DNA from: Hyaloscypha bicolor E
Lineage: Eukaryota; Ascomycota; Leotiomycetes; Helotiales; Hyaloscyphaceae
DNA: 64,000 nucleotides
Direction of reading: 5' to 3'
Assembly (NCBI RefSeq): GCF_002865645.1
Contig: NW_020194685.1
Span: 1,192,807-1,256,806, forward strand
Shown: piece by piece, positions 10,559 through 23,797 of the stretch
How positions within the stretch are numbered: the stretch's first letter is position 1
Layout of the letters: every line of letters starts with the position of its first letter
The notes under the pieces: model-generated
Told to the model about the DNA's origin: nothing
The model's input: the letters and a program-made list of their open reading frames with translations, nothing else
The model's database searches: none
Translations under genes and position numbers: made by a program

Positions 10559-13195
10559 CTAAGGACCACGAGATGGCCCCGCTTTCGACAGGGATTGTCG
10601 GTGCGAATCTGGAGATGGTGATTGATGTCTCTGATCCTCCAGTTCAATGCCCGGTTCATCATTTGATGAGGTCCTGATCAAGCTGACTCTGGCCAACGGG
10701 CTTCTTCCACTTCTCCTGTTCTGGCCCGAAGAAGTGGACTGCGGTACGCTCAAAGGACCAGAACCTGGCGATGTCTCAGGTGGGTATTGCTCTGGTGATC
10801 CATCCATGCCGTTATAGCCTTCGATCTGCTTTTGGTCTGGTCGATCATGATAGGACTCCAACGACTCCACCGAATCCCTAAAGCCTGCCTTTCTGAGATC
10901 TGTTTCCTTTATCTCATACACATGGCCTGGGCGGTACATATTACCCAGGGGAGGCCCGCCCATGAAATAAGCACCCCCGGGATCTCGTTGACTGGCTTGC
11001 GCCATAGCGTATTTCTTCCTGTCTTCCTCTCCCATAATGCTCTCAACTCTTCGCGGCATGTATACTGACGTATTGGTGCCTTGAGAAAAATTACTGTCGA
11101 GTGAGTCTCTTGGGTTCAAAGGATTCCGTGCCGGGGCAGTTGATAGTGGACCGGGTCCACTACTGACCACCGATGAGTCGTTTCCTTGCTGATACCAGCC
11201 TCCTGGAAGTTTCTCTGCAGCAGTGAATCGACCCTCAACTTGATCGGGAGGTAGTAAAGTGCTTTTGGCCCGGACGAGTTGGTGATTGTGGGCTTCGGCC
11301 GCGGGCTTGAATGTTTCCGGAATAACATTCAGATCATCTCCAGCATTCATGGCTTTCTCAATAACCTGCTGAGGAGTTGTGTGGGCATCCGCTGTTCCCG
11401 CGTCTGCGCGAGGTCCACCCCAAGTCCGTTGGCCGGCAGTGAAGATACCGTACACCATCTAGGATATAATTAGCACTTGGTTGAGATAGAGAGGAAAGAA
11501 TTTGTTGCTTACATAGAACCAATTGAAGAACGGATTGATACAAAACATGATTGGGTAAAGCCATATCTTGTATCGCTTCAACTTAAAGCCGAAGTATATC
11601 ATCATGACCCAGTTGAGGCCGAGAGAGATCCCAATAAACCCAACAGGTAGATCCTGGACTTTTTTAGACGTGCTGACAATGGATATGAGCATGATGAAGA
11701 ACAGGAGAGCGGTCGTTCGAATGGTGTTTTGCATGAATCTGACGATGGCCAAAATAGGGTAGCGTTTCCATATTCTCATGTCTGTCAGCATGCAGACCTC
11801 ATTCGTTATGAAACCTAGAAACCATCGGCGCCGCTGCTTGATTAACGAACGATAGGTTTGGACTGCTTCAGTCTTGCAAAATGCTGAAGTGCACATCTGG
11901 ATTTGGTACCGCTTCTTTGCTCCAATCATGAAAAGATGTGTGAGCCATCTATCCTCGCCAAGATGGCATTTTCCATAGTCAAAAAGATCCTCGCACTGTT
12001 CTGCCTTGTCTGCAAAGTAGTACTTCGCCATCCTTCGAAAAGCTGAGAATCGCAGCATGGTCAAAGCTCCTGGTAAGCAGGTGACAGCTCCGCAGCCAGA
12101 CTCCACAGTTCGCTCGAACAGTTGACCGTGGATGTATTCCATATCCTGAAGAAGTGTGATAAGGCTGTGCTTCTTTGTTGTCGCTGTGATTACCCCTGTC
12201 ATTGCAAGCATGTCCCTCGAGTTTCCTGGGCTCAGTTCCATATCGTAGACGAAGTTCTGGAGGCATACACGGTCCAGAATACAATCCGAGTCGATGAACA
12301 GAATGAAGAGGTTATCGTTCCGCTTGAGATATTCGGTGTAGACCTTATCAATGAGCTTGAAGGTAGCTTTCTGACAATGCCTCTTTCCTCCATGAGGAAA
12401 CCGAGAGACCGTGATCCGGGCAGTACGGTAGGTGACATCGATGCTCTTTGGGTAAGAATCCAGAGATAGCGGCACACCAAGCTTTTCGATTGTATTCAGA
12501 TATAATTCATCCTCTTGATCTCCATCAAACGAAAGAAATACATGAATGCAAGATGGTGGGTAATCGCAGTCAACAACCGAATCGACAGCTGTGACCAGGA
12601 CATCGGGCTCTTCCTTGTAGCAAGGCATCACAATGACAACCTTCGGTGCCGTGTGTTCGTCGAGAACCTGTTTTATACGCTTCGTTCGTCCAAGCGAATG
12701 GGTAACAAGCTGATAAATGCAGAACAGCCATGGTACCGTCAACAGTGCAGCGAATGTCCAAAACCCGAACCATTGGAGGACCTTCACCACCGTCTCTGGA
12801 AAGTACTGAGTAATGTGGTCCGGCAAAGGAAGCGTAACGACCATGATAGGAAGGAAAATTAATCTGTGAGAGGTAATGTCAGCACAGCCCGAAAACAAGT
12901 CCCAGGAAAACGCATACCTCAACAGTGTAAATACGATGCCAACAAGCACAGCCAACACGGCGACCGACCAATGCTCAGCCTTTTGATAGACCTTAACTAG
13001 ACAATACAAAAAAGCTCCGATCCAGAGGAACCATTCTAGGAAAGCCATTGCCATCACCGAGCCAACAATGGAGGTATAGACGATCTGGATAAATGTTAGC
13101 GGGCAGCCCCGCTATGGGGGATATACTCAGACACCTGATAAGAGATAGTGGCTTACGTCTTTTACAGGCCATGGAGATGTATCGATTTGAGACAT
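10559..13195 (-). CDS. Chitin synthase, division III, class VI-like (no myosin domain)
   Basis: A membrane glycosyltransferase (GT2) that polymerises UDP-GlcNAc into chitin. Exons, in transcript order: 13157-13195, 12918-13084, 11513-12863 and 10559-11458, giving 818 aa. The start MSQIDTSPWPVKD lies on a 39-nt first exon, typical of this class. Two N-terminal membrane segments and a third after position 100 precede the catalytic core, which shows VVIVMPCYKEEPD, FLSFDGDQ, FIDSDC, LPGALT, GEDRWLTH and the signature QRRRW near residue 411. C-terminal membrane segments lead to NPFFNWFY joined to MVYGIFTAGQRTWGG, then a Ser/Pro-rich tail of about 270 residues. The 54-nt intron 12864-12917 is stop-free and in frame, but its removal restores FTLLRLIFLPIMVV, which suits the family. 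Class VI rather than VII is from remembered similarity to Aspergillus fumigatus ChsD. Confidence 0.93.
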
Positions 13196-16100
13196 GTTGG
13201 AAGTCTTCCACCGGGGATTATATTTTTTGAAAGGTCGACAAGAACTTCCAGATCGCTCTTCAAGAACGATCGCTTGTGTGAGGTGTGGTAACGAGTGTGA
13301 CGCAGGGTCCCGGGAAGAAGCCTTGCGAAGGGTAACTGCAGAGCAGTGCGTCAGTATTGAATTTGCTTCTTCTTCGAATCATCCTGGGGGGTTCGGAGGC
13401 CTCGCAAGAAAATATATAAACTCACATCTACCTCAGGGCCTGGCTCCAGTTATTCCACAAACCGGATTACTGTTTGACGTTTACCCCCGTTTGCAGCCTT
13501 GTTGCACACTTCCGATCTTCCGTGGTACGGCGCGTGGAAAGTGTTGCAGATGCGGGAGGTTGCGTCGATTCAGAATATTCGAGTAATGGAAATGGGAAAA
13601 CGAGTGGCTGAAGCAGTTGTGAAAGGCTTCACAACGTTGTGCAGGAGGTATCCGTATTATTGTGGGAGAGGGAGGCGAATTCCAAATGCAGGTGATTTTC
13701 GTGGCGGCTGCAGGTTACGATGCTCCAACATGGAGCTGCAGTGTCTCAGTCTGAAAAGACACTTGCGCTGGAACGAATGCAAAAGACTTCCAGTAACGAG
13801 GGTTGTCAAAAAGGAAGTTCAGCAGAAGAAAGACATAACAGCGGATGGACAAGACTACCGATCTACGTCTTCCATGGGAGGAAGAGATTGATACGGCGGG
13901 GGAGGTGAAGAGAAGAGAGGGGAAGAGGAAGAGGAAGAGGAAGAGAGAAGTTGAGAGGCAGAGGCAGAAGTGGAGGAATAGGAAGTCACCACCAAGGCCG
14001 TGGAGTGGACAGTCCAAAAGGGTGCACGCTCGCTCTTTCCGGACATACGGGGTCATCGGGCTATTCTGCAACGAGGTTTGACTTCACGCGCGGATGTGCT
14101 TGGCTGTAGACCTCATACTTCACCTGCATGGGCCGTGGACCTCGGAGTGCTGGGCCTGAGCTGAGGCGAAGCAGGTTGCAGCAGGTCGGTCGATGTCGTT
14201 CCCAAGAGGGTGGGAGGAAAACTGAATTTAGAAAGCTGCATGTCGGCAGCAACCTTGACCCTGAACTCTGCTAAGCGAGCGAGAGCTTCTGGTGCATGAG
14301 TGGGTTGAACGCCGCCGCCAGTGGGCGCCGCGAATCCGAGCCCCCTTGTCCAGCTTCTCTCACTTTGAGTCTTCTCAAGTTCTCCTTCTCTTCCTCCCCT
14401 GCCCTCCCCCCTTCGCCAGCCTCGCTTGTCACCCACCACGCCTGCGAAAAAGCACTTTCAATTATTGAGCATTGAACATAGAACATTGTCCATTGATCGA
14501 TATTGGCAGAATACATTGAACGCATTGAACGCATAAGACTTCGAAGATTGCCTTCATTTCAATTGCCGTGTCCCCTTCAACAATCCCACATCGACAGTAC
14601 AGCACCAGAAAGGCAATCAACTGCGTACTGGACACGAAATCAGGTCACCCAGGGGCCAGGAGGAGACAGATCAAGGCACGGAAGTTTTCTTACTTTGCAG
14701 CCGCACGTGCTTCTCAGTCGAACCATCACGACCATCGCCTCAAACCGCACCATTTAGGCCTACACCAGCTAGAGCTTCGGCTCTTTAAATGTCAATCGTC
14801 GTTGGCATCAATCTCCGTCATCGTCTAGCGCCGCCGGACTGCTCAAAATTCTCCATCGCCCGCACGCCGTCGAAAGCCACTCAGGGGTAGTGGATGACTT
14901 TAAATCGACCTCTCCGGACGGCCAAGGGGCCAAGCAGGAACACCATACAGTACCTAACGGCGTATGATTTCTACGCTCTTAGACTCGAACACCTTTGCCC
15001 TCTGTCTTACACCCTGACGTCCAAGGGTCTCTGGCGGCCCTCCACGGCCTCTACGGAGCCTCGACTGTCGTTGAAACCCGGAAACCAGTTTCCTGCAGGT
15101 CAAAGTGTCAGTTGTAAGATATCTCAGATACGAGCCCCATCAGCAGCACGAATCGACGCGATTGAACCTCGTTACGACTTTCTGACTCCCGAGTGATTCT
15201 CTTCGTTGCTCGGGCTGTGAAGCCCGTGCGCGCAGCAAGAACAAGGAACGTCCACGTTTTGAGCCCCCAGATGCGCCTCCAGATCTCACTTTGACCTCGC
15301 AGCTCCCACTCTCATCATGATCAGCAAACATTTCCATGTCCTGCGTACAGTCAGGGCTCGACCTTGTATTTTCGACATCTCGAGAAGCCTCAGCAGACAT
15401 CGGACCACATGTACTTCGTTTGCCACAACCACTCATTCAAGACAACTCGCAACCCTACAACGGCTAGGTGCTGCAGACAGCACATCGTGCATCCATCTCC
15501 AAACGCAATCAGAAAATTTCTCCCCTCCCCAAATATCCAATCGGGCACAATCCCCCCCTGAACCGTCGTCATCGCACACCGGACTCCTTCCACTCGGAGA
15601 ATTCACCCCTCGTGTTGACAACATCACGTGCATGCAAAAAGCAAGTGAGGGGACCAATGGTGCTTCGTAGCACGTTTCATCCGCTGAAGTGTCTTGACAC
15701 GAAACTTTGGGGTCTCTGTCTTTGTGTGGGTGCGTATTTTTAGCTCCCGTCCAGGACCGCCGTTTTCTTTTTCGAGTGGCAATACAGTATCGACAGAAGG
15801 CGAAAGGACCCTATATCACCTCGTTATATACATTTGGAGCTGCATATTTCCCCACTTCCTGAACACGAAGCAACGAAAAACATGTTCACGTTTTCAGCTA
15901 ATATTGGCGAGGTGAGCAATTGTGCATATTGCGGCGCAGATCGCGCTCACTTGAATACGAAGTTGAGAGAGGAGGCGCACGTTTCGGCTGACAAATGACG
16001 AGTAGGTCAGTGTCCGATTTTGCTCAAGTGAGTGGAATAATTGGGCCTTCTTGTCGCAAAGCAGGCGATGACAGCATGCGTAAGATGTGTAGTTCACAAA

Positions 16101-16575
16101 AGAAACCCGCCAATCCACGCTCCCCTTCTCAATTTTTTGTCCGCTTCCGGCTGTTCACTTCCGCATCCCATCACCTGATATCGCAACCATCCCGTCCATC
16201 TCCAATTGCCAACAGAGAGTCCGAAACCGAATCCAGACGTCCCATCTCAATCGTTCGCCACAGTGTAGTATCGCAGTGAAGCACACCTCGACCACCTCGC
16301 CGTCCATTTCCGTCTACGAGATGAGCCATTCTCAAGTCTCTCCGTCCTCCCACAATCCGTACATAGGATGCGTGAGCGTCGACTCTCGTGATTCGCATCG
16401 ATGAGCAGAGAAGAAGTACTAGTTATTAGCAGCCAAGAGACAACGCTCAGCGGCAATTAACAAGAAGTCTAATCATGTCCTATTATCCCCACAACAAGCG
16501 GGGTTATAATCAGCAAATTGGTACTCGTACAATGACTGATAACAAAATAAAGCAACAGAACATCTTTTGCTGAGG
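13196..16575. other. 3.4-kb gene-free interval upstream of the chitin synthase
   Basis: This lies between the chitin synthase start and the UPF2 stop. It holds a purine-rich low-complexity tract at about 13899-13990 (GGAAGA-like repeats). Several open frames of 60-130 codons exist on both strands, but they overlap one another, are composition-driven and carry no motif I recognise. It probably contains a long 5' leader and promoter for the chitin synthase. Confidence 0.5.
13899..13990. repeat. Purine-rich low-complexity tract
   Basis: The + strand is almost entirely A and G here, with a run of GGAAGA hexamers near 13919-13948. It is the polypyrimidine strand when read in the direction of the chitin synthase, so it may sit in that gene's promoter. 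Confidence 0.6.
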
Positions 16576-19500
16576 CTACTTTTTGCCACCCTTGGCGCCT
16601 GCTTGTATTGATGAATGCGCCTCGAGCATCACCTTCCGAGTGAGTCTGCCAACTTGAGCAGTGGCTCGAGCTGGGCGTATGGCCCGCTGTTGGGCTGCGA
16701 AACTGCTCGGAGGATTGACCGTTGACTGTCTCTCAGGACTACCAGCTGTGGTGTTCTGATTTGCAGGAGGTCTTTTGTTTTCACCGTGAGAAATGCTTCG
16801 TTTGGGATCATACCAGTCGAGGTCATTGAGCTGCAACTTCCGAGCACGCTGGCCACTGCGATTGTTCACAGACTTATCAGGTCTGGTATAGTTCAACCCA
16901 GCGGCCTTCTCGAGACCTGCATTTTCATCGTGAATATTTGGGTTAGGGAGTAAGGGGGCTAGTGCTGAGTCACCATCTTGGTCTTCGCCATCTCGAAGAT
17001 CGTAGTTCAAGACCAAGTTCTTGATCCGCTGTTGCTCTTCCCGCTCGGCCGCCTGTTGTGTTTTCATGGCAATTGCGAAGGTGGAGTCGGAGGGGAGGGC
17101 GACGGTGCGAGTCTGAATTCCACAATGTTAGAAATTTCTCTCCGAGCTAGAAGAATGTACAACTAACCTGCTGTCGATTGCCACGTTTTGTGAGAAGTGA
17201 GAACGCCATTGTGCCTGCAGGAGTAGAACTGCTATTCACAGTCTCTTCAGGCAACTCACCCGCAGTATTGGCATCTTTGCGTCGAATGGGGAGAGGGACG
17301 TCGAAGGTGGCTTTGCGTTCGTGTTTTCGGGAGTCTAGACTTTCAGCCATCATTTTTGCATACTCACGCTCAAAGTCAGCTTCATCTTCAGGGTCGACTT
17401 CTTCTTCCTCTCGTGTAACCACAATTGCTTCATCCTCCGAGTCAGTTCCTGGTGCAGACAGCATTGGGTCGCCATTGAGTTCGGCCTTGTCCATAAAGTT
17501 AGTATTCACCATGGACAAACGATTGAGGAAAGTACTCACATCCACATCTTCATCTGACTCGGAATCCTCTTCGGCATCTGCTTCTGGCATGCCGGTTTCA
17601 GGGTCATTATCACCAATGCCATCATCGGAAGATCCATCACTGTCTGGTTCTTCAGGTTCGGCAACTTTATCAATCCCAGAAGTCTTCTGGTCTTGAGCCA
17701 TGGCGAGTTGGAATGCCCGACTAGCTTCTTCCAGATTTGAAGCAAGCTTCCACTGAGGTCTTGTCAAAGCGAAGACGTCCTGCACAATGAATTCAATATC
17801 CATAGGAAGTGTGTCTTTAGTGTAAATGTAGTACTGTACGCTATTAGCCTCGTCATTTCGTTGTGATGCTGTGTCCTCACCTGAAGGAAAGAAAGAAAAT
17901 AGTCAAGCTTCTTGCCGGAAGCACCACGATTGAAAAAGATACCACAAGTCTCGAGGAGAGTCGCTACAAGACGAATGCGGAAGAAGTCATCTGGCATGTC
18001 AAAAGGATTAATACGACCTGGGATTGGTGGTCCACCTGCGTTTGTAAGTTTAGTCTGTTTCATTGGTCTACAGTGCAATATACGTACCATGTCCGAATGT
18101 CATGATACGATACAAGGTATCGAAGATCACAGGATGATCAACCATGCGATAGTTATACAGCTCACCCAAATATTTGACTTCTGCAATTCGTCGCTGATTG
18201 TACTTGAAATCATTCTGTTCCAGACCTAGCACGATGTATTCCAGGACGTTGTCGATGACGGTCGTAACAAAGTCTTGATGATATCGATACAACGCACTGG
18301 CTATGATAGCAAGCAGATGAATGTTGCCATACTTGACTTTGCCAGGTTTGGAGAAAATTTTCTCAAGGATAGCAACAACCTCAGTCTCTTCCCAATGAAG
18401 GCGGCGAATTTGTTTGAGAATTTTTGTATAATTGCGGTTGTTCATATCCAAGTAGATAAGCTTGCGGATGAACAGATCAATTGGGGTTCTCTCTTTCTGC
18501 TGAATGGCTGCTCTGATTGGTGGATCGACATAATACACCGCGTTTTCAATAAGCATTCGTTCCTGTTGCCCAATATGTTGGACAGATTTCTTGCGTTTCA
18601 AGGTCTCCAAGAAAGACGTCATGCGCGGAGAAGTCTCCGGGTTACGCAACAAGTATCGACCGCAGTTCTCGAGTAGGTTGCAAATGATCTCGATGTTCAT
18701 TCTTGAAAAGTCGTCAAGACTAACCTTCAAGCAATGGAAGATTACGTGCTCTGGCACAACGCCGAACTTAGTAAGTTCCGCAAGATATCGAATGTTTCCC
18801 AATCGAGCCTGCCCCAGAAATTCCTTCTCCTTTCGACGTTGGAGGCTCCGGAACTCTTGATCGAGATGATCAACCAGCCCTTTGGTGACGTCCGGCATAT
18901 ATTTGCCTAGAGTAGCAACGAGCCGAGAGTATGAAGGCAGTAAGTCACTACGACCCTTTGGAATCTCTTGCACTGCCTTAACCAAGCGATTCCGAGAAGC
19001 CTTGGAGTTCAGAAAGCAGAAATCAATAGCAGCCTGGTCGATCAAATCCTTGTTCGTAAGATCCGGAAGCCGTGCCAGGAGAGCATCGACCTGGGCGCCA
19101 ACAGTCTTGTTCGCAATGGCGGTTGACTGGTCATCTTCCTTGCTGATCGTTGAAGTGGTGTCAGCTGAGGCATCCGCAGAGTCAATTTTCTTGCCAACTT
19201 GTTCGTCAGTGTCGGCTTTCTTCTTCTTTCCATCCTCAAGCAGCATTCCCGGAACTTTGCCTTTCAAGTCGACGAGGTTCTCGTAGAATCGTCTCTCGTC
19301 TTCGTCTTCCCAAATACCCGCGCCGTCTCCCTCGCCTCGCAAGTACTCGCCAGTTTTCACAAGACCAATGCCACCACTACCGCCAGCTGAGTTGTCTTCA
19401 GAATCCTTGAGATCAGGCATTTCTCCACCAATAGCATCTGCAAGAACCTGGGCATTAGCGACAAGTCGCTCTTGTGCTTTGACCACCTTTTCGTAACTTG

Positions 19501-20636
19501 CTTGTCTGTCTTCAAATACCTGGCCGGATTTGACATACGCCTCCGCATCTTTGCGAGCTTGCTTACTGATAGATTTCTGATCCCGGATGAGATGGGCTTG
19601 GACATCTTCAAAGTAGCGCTTCAAAATATTGCGGAATCGTTCTTGGAGCTCCGGTGAAGCAAGAGGTGGGTCGTCGGAGTTGTTGTCTCCTGGGAGAGGC
19701 TCTTCAGAAGATTCGTCGTCCGCCTCCATAGACCCATTGGTGCTTTTGGTATTCCCATCTTCCTCCACAGTCTTTCGGCCCTCAGAACCAGCTTCCTTAA
19801 CACCCAGAATATCCCAGCCAAATGCCTTCACAAATATAACCAGCAGAGGGAGATTCGCGTGCTCTCTGTCGTGTCCAAGCAGATCCTTGAGAACCTCCAA
19901 GGGGAAGGGTTCCGCACCGCCACCCTTTCCTGTAGGATTGACCTTTGCCTTGGCATCTGATGCCTTTCCTGGCGCCCCCGAAAGTGATTCCTTGCCTCTT
20001 GACGCGTCATCTGGGCGGGTAACCTCGTCCAGTGTTCTCAAAACACCAACAAGCCATAATTCGGTTACGACTCTCAACAGCACCCTTTGGCGCGTGATGC
20101 GCTCTTTCTCCTCCTTCTCCCTGGCTTCAGTAGCAAGCGTCTTCAGAACTGACTTCTCAGGAGTAGCTAGACCCTTCCCCACAAGCCATCCTAGGAACTC
20201 GGTGAATTCTGTAGGTCCGAAACGTTGGTGTAATGCGCTGACGATTTCCACCCCAGCCTCAATTTCACCAGGTGATTTCAGCTTGCATAATCCTTCATAG
20301 CACGCGGAAATGATCTCAGATAGGTACTTGTGTAGACTGAGCGTTCGAATCTCTTGTAGGAAGGTGCTGAGGGTTGCAGGAGATACTGCAGTTCGTAATC
20401 GCTTGATGAACGCGGTATTCTTCTTAAGAGAGGAATCGAGGGATTTGTTGACTTCGTAGATTCCTATGGTGAAACGATATCAGTAAGATGACCACAGTTT
20501 CCTTCCAATCTACTGACCTTTCTCACCATTCCAAGCACGGCTGTTCAATTCGCGCAGCTCGCCTAGGGTAAGATATCAGCAAACATTCAGGGCTCCAGCT
20601 TTGGTGCTATCACTCACGCTTCCTCTTGCGATCCAT
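16576..20636 (-). CDS. upf2: Nonsense-mediated mRNA decay factor UPF2/NMD2
   Basis: The scaffold of nonsense-mediated decay that bridges UPF3 and UPF1. Seven exons in transcript order: 20618-20636, 20518-20562, 18088-20463, 17881-18035, 17540-17833, 17168-17485 and 16576-17112, giving 1247 aa. The start MDRKRKRELRELNSRAWNGE is read across two tiny exons and is typical of fungal UPF2. Three MIF4G-type regions follow. The second (about residues 555-740) includes KEKEFLGQARLGNIRYLAEL, and the third (to about 900) includes RTPIDLFIRKLIYLD and then FGHG joined across an intron to GPPIPGRINPFDMPDDFFRIRL. A very acidic stretch (DSDGSSDDGIGDNDPE, SESDEDVD) precedes the C-terminal UPF1-binding part (EREEQQRIKNLVLNYDLRD). 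Introns are 47-55 nt. The one at 17486-17539 is 54 nt, stop-free, and has a perfect TACTAAC branch point. Confidence 0.95.
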
Positions 20637-23600
20637 AGGGACTGAACTGAGCCTATCTTGGCGCGCTCGTACTTAGAAGTTGTAGGGTTGTACGTTGTCC
20701 CTCTGCCCCTCTCATCAGGGTTCCGGCAGGAAGGACCGTGGGAGCTTAGACCTAGCAGAAGCAATGAAATGCATCTGAATCCGCTGATAGTAGACAAGAA
20801 GTCTGCTCAGTTTGCTTGCAAGGTTGTCCGGCACAGTGGGAGTAATTGCGTCGCTTTTCCGGAGAAAGTTGAAGGAGCTCTAGGGTATCGAATATCTCAA
20901 GCATCGGCACGCTAAATCGTCATTCCGCCTCGGGCTAGGCCAGATCTGGAGAACTGATCTCTGTGTCAAACATCCAGAAGAAATTTTATTTGTACATTCA
21001 CAAATTAGCAACTGCATTTCGATCTCATGCATGGAAACCACAAGCAGGATCAAGCAAGATGTATGAGTTCTTTCTCAAATTGTGTTCGGCCTTCTCTCCG
21101 CTCAGCCCCTCATTCATCCGCACTGACCACATCTTCCATCCTCAACCTCATCCCTCCAACTCCTGAGGCCAAATGTCACTTTTACTCCTGAAGATTTTCC
21201 CGGAGTGCCTGGTTTTTACATCTACGCATAAAGGAGACCAGTACATTTTGTTATGAGCTTTGCTCAGCCTTTAGAAGGTCCAGTACCATCCACTCCGACC
21301 GGGTCAGACCTCTTGTCTGGGGATTGTTGGTTCTTTGCATCCCAATTACACACACATGCGAGTTGCTGATAAAGATCTGGAATTAAGTCTGGCATTTTTT
21401 CCGAGTTGCTTTATAGGCACCAGAGCTTGTTTCAAAAGTTTGTCATGAATCGAGCCTTGGATAAGTCAGATGTGCACTTGAAAGGAGGCTTAAGAGAAGC
21501 TTCAGCCTTGCTCCGAACGTCCTTCAAGGGTGGTCACAACCTTTTATACAGTCATTCGCGAGGCTGATTATAAGTCCGGAGACCGATAGAGGCGGCGAGG
21601 TGATTTGTACATTACTACAGGTATCCACCAGCGGTCTGGCTTGTCTGCCAAGTTTGAAGTCGACTCTCGGAGAAGTCTCTCCGCCAACAAGATATTTAGG
21701 AGTGGGATGCAATGGCGCCAAGGTTTGACACCGCGAGCGGCTGAGAGGATTGGAAATTCCCCCTCTTTCGCACTTGTTTCGGGACGCTACAATTAGAGAG
21801 GTTTTTTGCAATTCCTCATATTCAATCTCAGAAGGGAATCAATTGCTAACTTTGCTATAGGTATACATATCTTACGAGATGCCCCTTGTGAGTCTTTTCC
21901 TCTGACTCTCAAAGTCAGACTTCTCGAGAGAAGACCTCCATCCTCGAGAAGGTAACAATATGAGAAATCAAGAATAACTACCAAGACGGACACCACGATA
22001 TCCAAAGACGTTCCCGTTGTTCGGAGGCACAGGTCCAAAGCCAACATTTTCACTGCACCCATACCACGTATATGCTCTATGGGTCCTGGGTCCGTCATGG
22101 GAAAAGACTCTCCCGGGTTATTGGAACAACACCTACCCTCGAGTAATGGACCAATATAAGCATGTGTATTGCGAGAGTATTCACTTGACAATTGTTTCTA
22201 ACTCTCCACGAAAGTTTCCACCAACCAGCATCGGCACATATCCGACCTCAGTCTGTCCTCCGCGGAGAATCACGAACCTGGTCTTATCTCAACATAAATT
22301 AAACCTCGCCAGCCTGTTCACATGGGATTTCACCCATAGTCGCAGTGTCTCCTGGCAGAATTTAGAGCAAGCTGTACATGAGAGGAGAAGGATCGACTCC
22401 TCTCCTGTCGCTGAACAGGCTTTCCAGGATCTACTATGAGTTTTCATGAAAGCATACGCTGCGTTTCCGACTTGGACGAGAGGACGGCACCGTTATGCCA
22501 ACGGCTGAGAAATATGGTTCCATGCGTTGGTGGTCAAGTGCCATCAACGGAGCTTGCTCCGCATGCAGTCATATGTATGTCTAGGGTCTGCAGAAACATG
22601 TCATTGTTGCAGGCTTGCAGCTCTTTGTGTAACAGATCCATTGAGGTCTGGACAAATGAGGACAAAACCATGTGCCATTGGAAACTTCTCTCAAGATCAG
22701 GGCGGGTCTGCAATGGCAGGAACTGGGTTTGCTCAAAAACAACACACAGAAGCACTTCGGTTCAGCAGTAAGTCCTGTCTTGGAACTCGAATCGTGGCAC
22801 TTTTGTCTCGGGTTGCGCGTGTCTGACTCCATTTATTTCCTGCCAACATTACTTGCATTTACAAAGCAAAGCCGGATGAACTCTGTCGCGTTCCTCGAAG
22901 CTTGAAATGAACCATTGTCCAGTGATATATGGCCATTGAACAAACCTAGGGCGTTTGCTCTGGAGAGACGCCTCAATGGCGGGGTAAAATAGCTCTCGGG
23001 AACGCACTAGGAAATCTGCCAATCTGGGCGCCGACGGCTTCACTAGCAGTACTGCACAGTATTTCCAAGGAGGATCCTCGATCGGATTACCAAGGAGAAA
23101 TGTTACACAACTATTCTGGGCGTTTGAAGGGTTGTCTAGGCTCGCTAATGGCCAAAGATAAGGCTAGTGGTCAAGTTTTGTAAAGCACTGGCGGGAGCTA
23201 GACCACGGCCCAATCACGCAGCCGCTTGTGGATATTTGTCGCCGATAAGGAGAGTTCGCCAGGGTTTCCGCGGAAGATCTCCAGAAAGACTCGTCCGCCT
23301 GGGGGCAACTTCCATATTATTTTGCACTGCGTGAGCTGGTGAGCTGAAGAACTGCAAGTCCCAGCATCCCGCATTCTGGAAGCCCCGCTGGCCGGGCCTA
23401 ACCAATGTCCTCCATCTTCCGACCTCCGCGCAGATATCGTCACCATGACCATGAGCTTGGCCCTGACCCTTCCCCTTCCAGCCTTCCAGGTTGATCTCAT
23501 TAAAACCGGCCGGCCGGTCTTTATGGGTACTTGTCAAGTATTACGGGGAAGTCGTTTTCATTCGCTGCTTCTCCAGAATCTCCACGTATCTCTCTCTTTC

Positions 23601-23797
23601 TCTGAACTCTCTGGTTCTCAGTACTCTTCTGTACATATACGGTTTCAGTACTGCAACGCACAGCAGCTCCTTTCCTTCATTTGTTGACACCGGGGCTGTT
23701 CCTGTAACATTTCAATACCCCCGCCTACCCGCTGCCACTGACCCTGGGCCGTCTTCAAAATCTATCACGCGAATTATTCTCTGATCAAAAACGAACC
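20637..23797. other. 3.2-kb divergent interval between UPF2 and nitrate reductase
   Basis: It carries the promoters of both outward-facing genes. Two mutually overlapping frames at 21793-22191 (-) and 22017-22439 (+) reach 130-140 codons but show no family motif, and neither is convincing. The last 650 bp hold candidate nitrogen-regulatory sites, listed separately. Confidence 0.5.
23157..23439 (+). promoter_or_regulatory. Candidate nitrogen-regulatory sites upstream of nitrate reductase
   Basis: GATAAG occurs at 23157-23162 and 23244-23249, the preferred core for AreA/NIT2 GATA factors. CTCCGCGC at 23424-23431 is one base from the NirA consensus CTCCGHGG and is followed directly by a GATA core (23433). 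Such pairs are established controls of nitrate genes in Aspergillus. Here the assignment rests only on motif match and position 360-640 bp before the start codon. Confidence 0.35.

Noticed and set aside
21793..22439. Two overlapping opposite-strand frames of 130-140 codons
   Set aside because: Neither shows motifs or splice-compatible neighbours, and each may be a shadow of the other.
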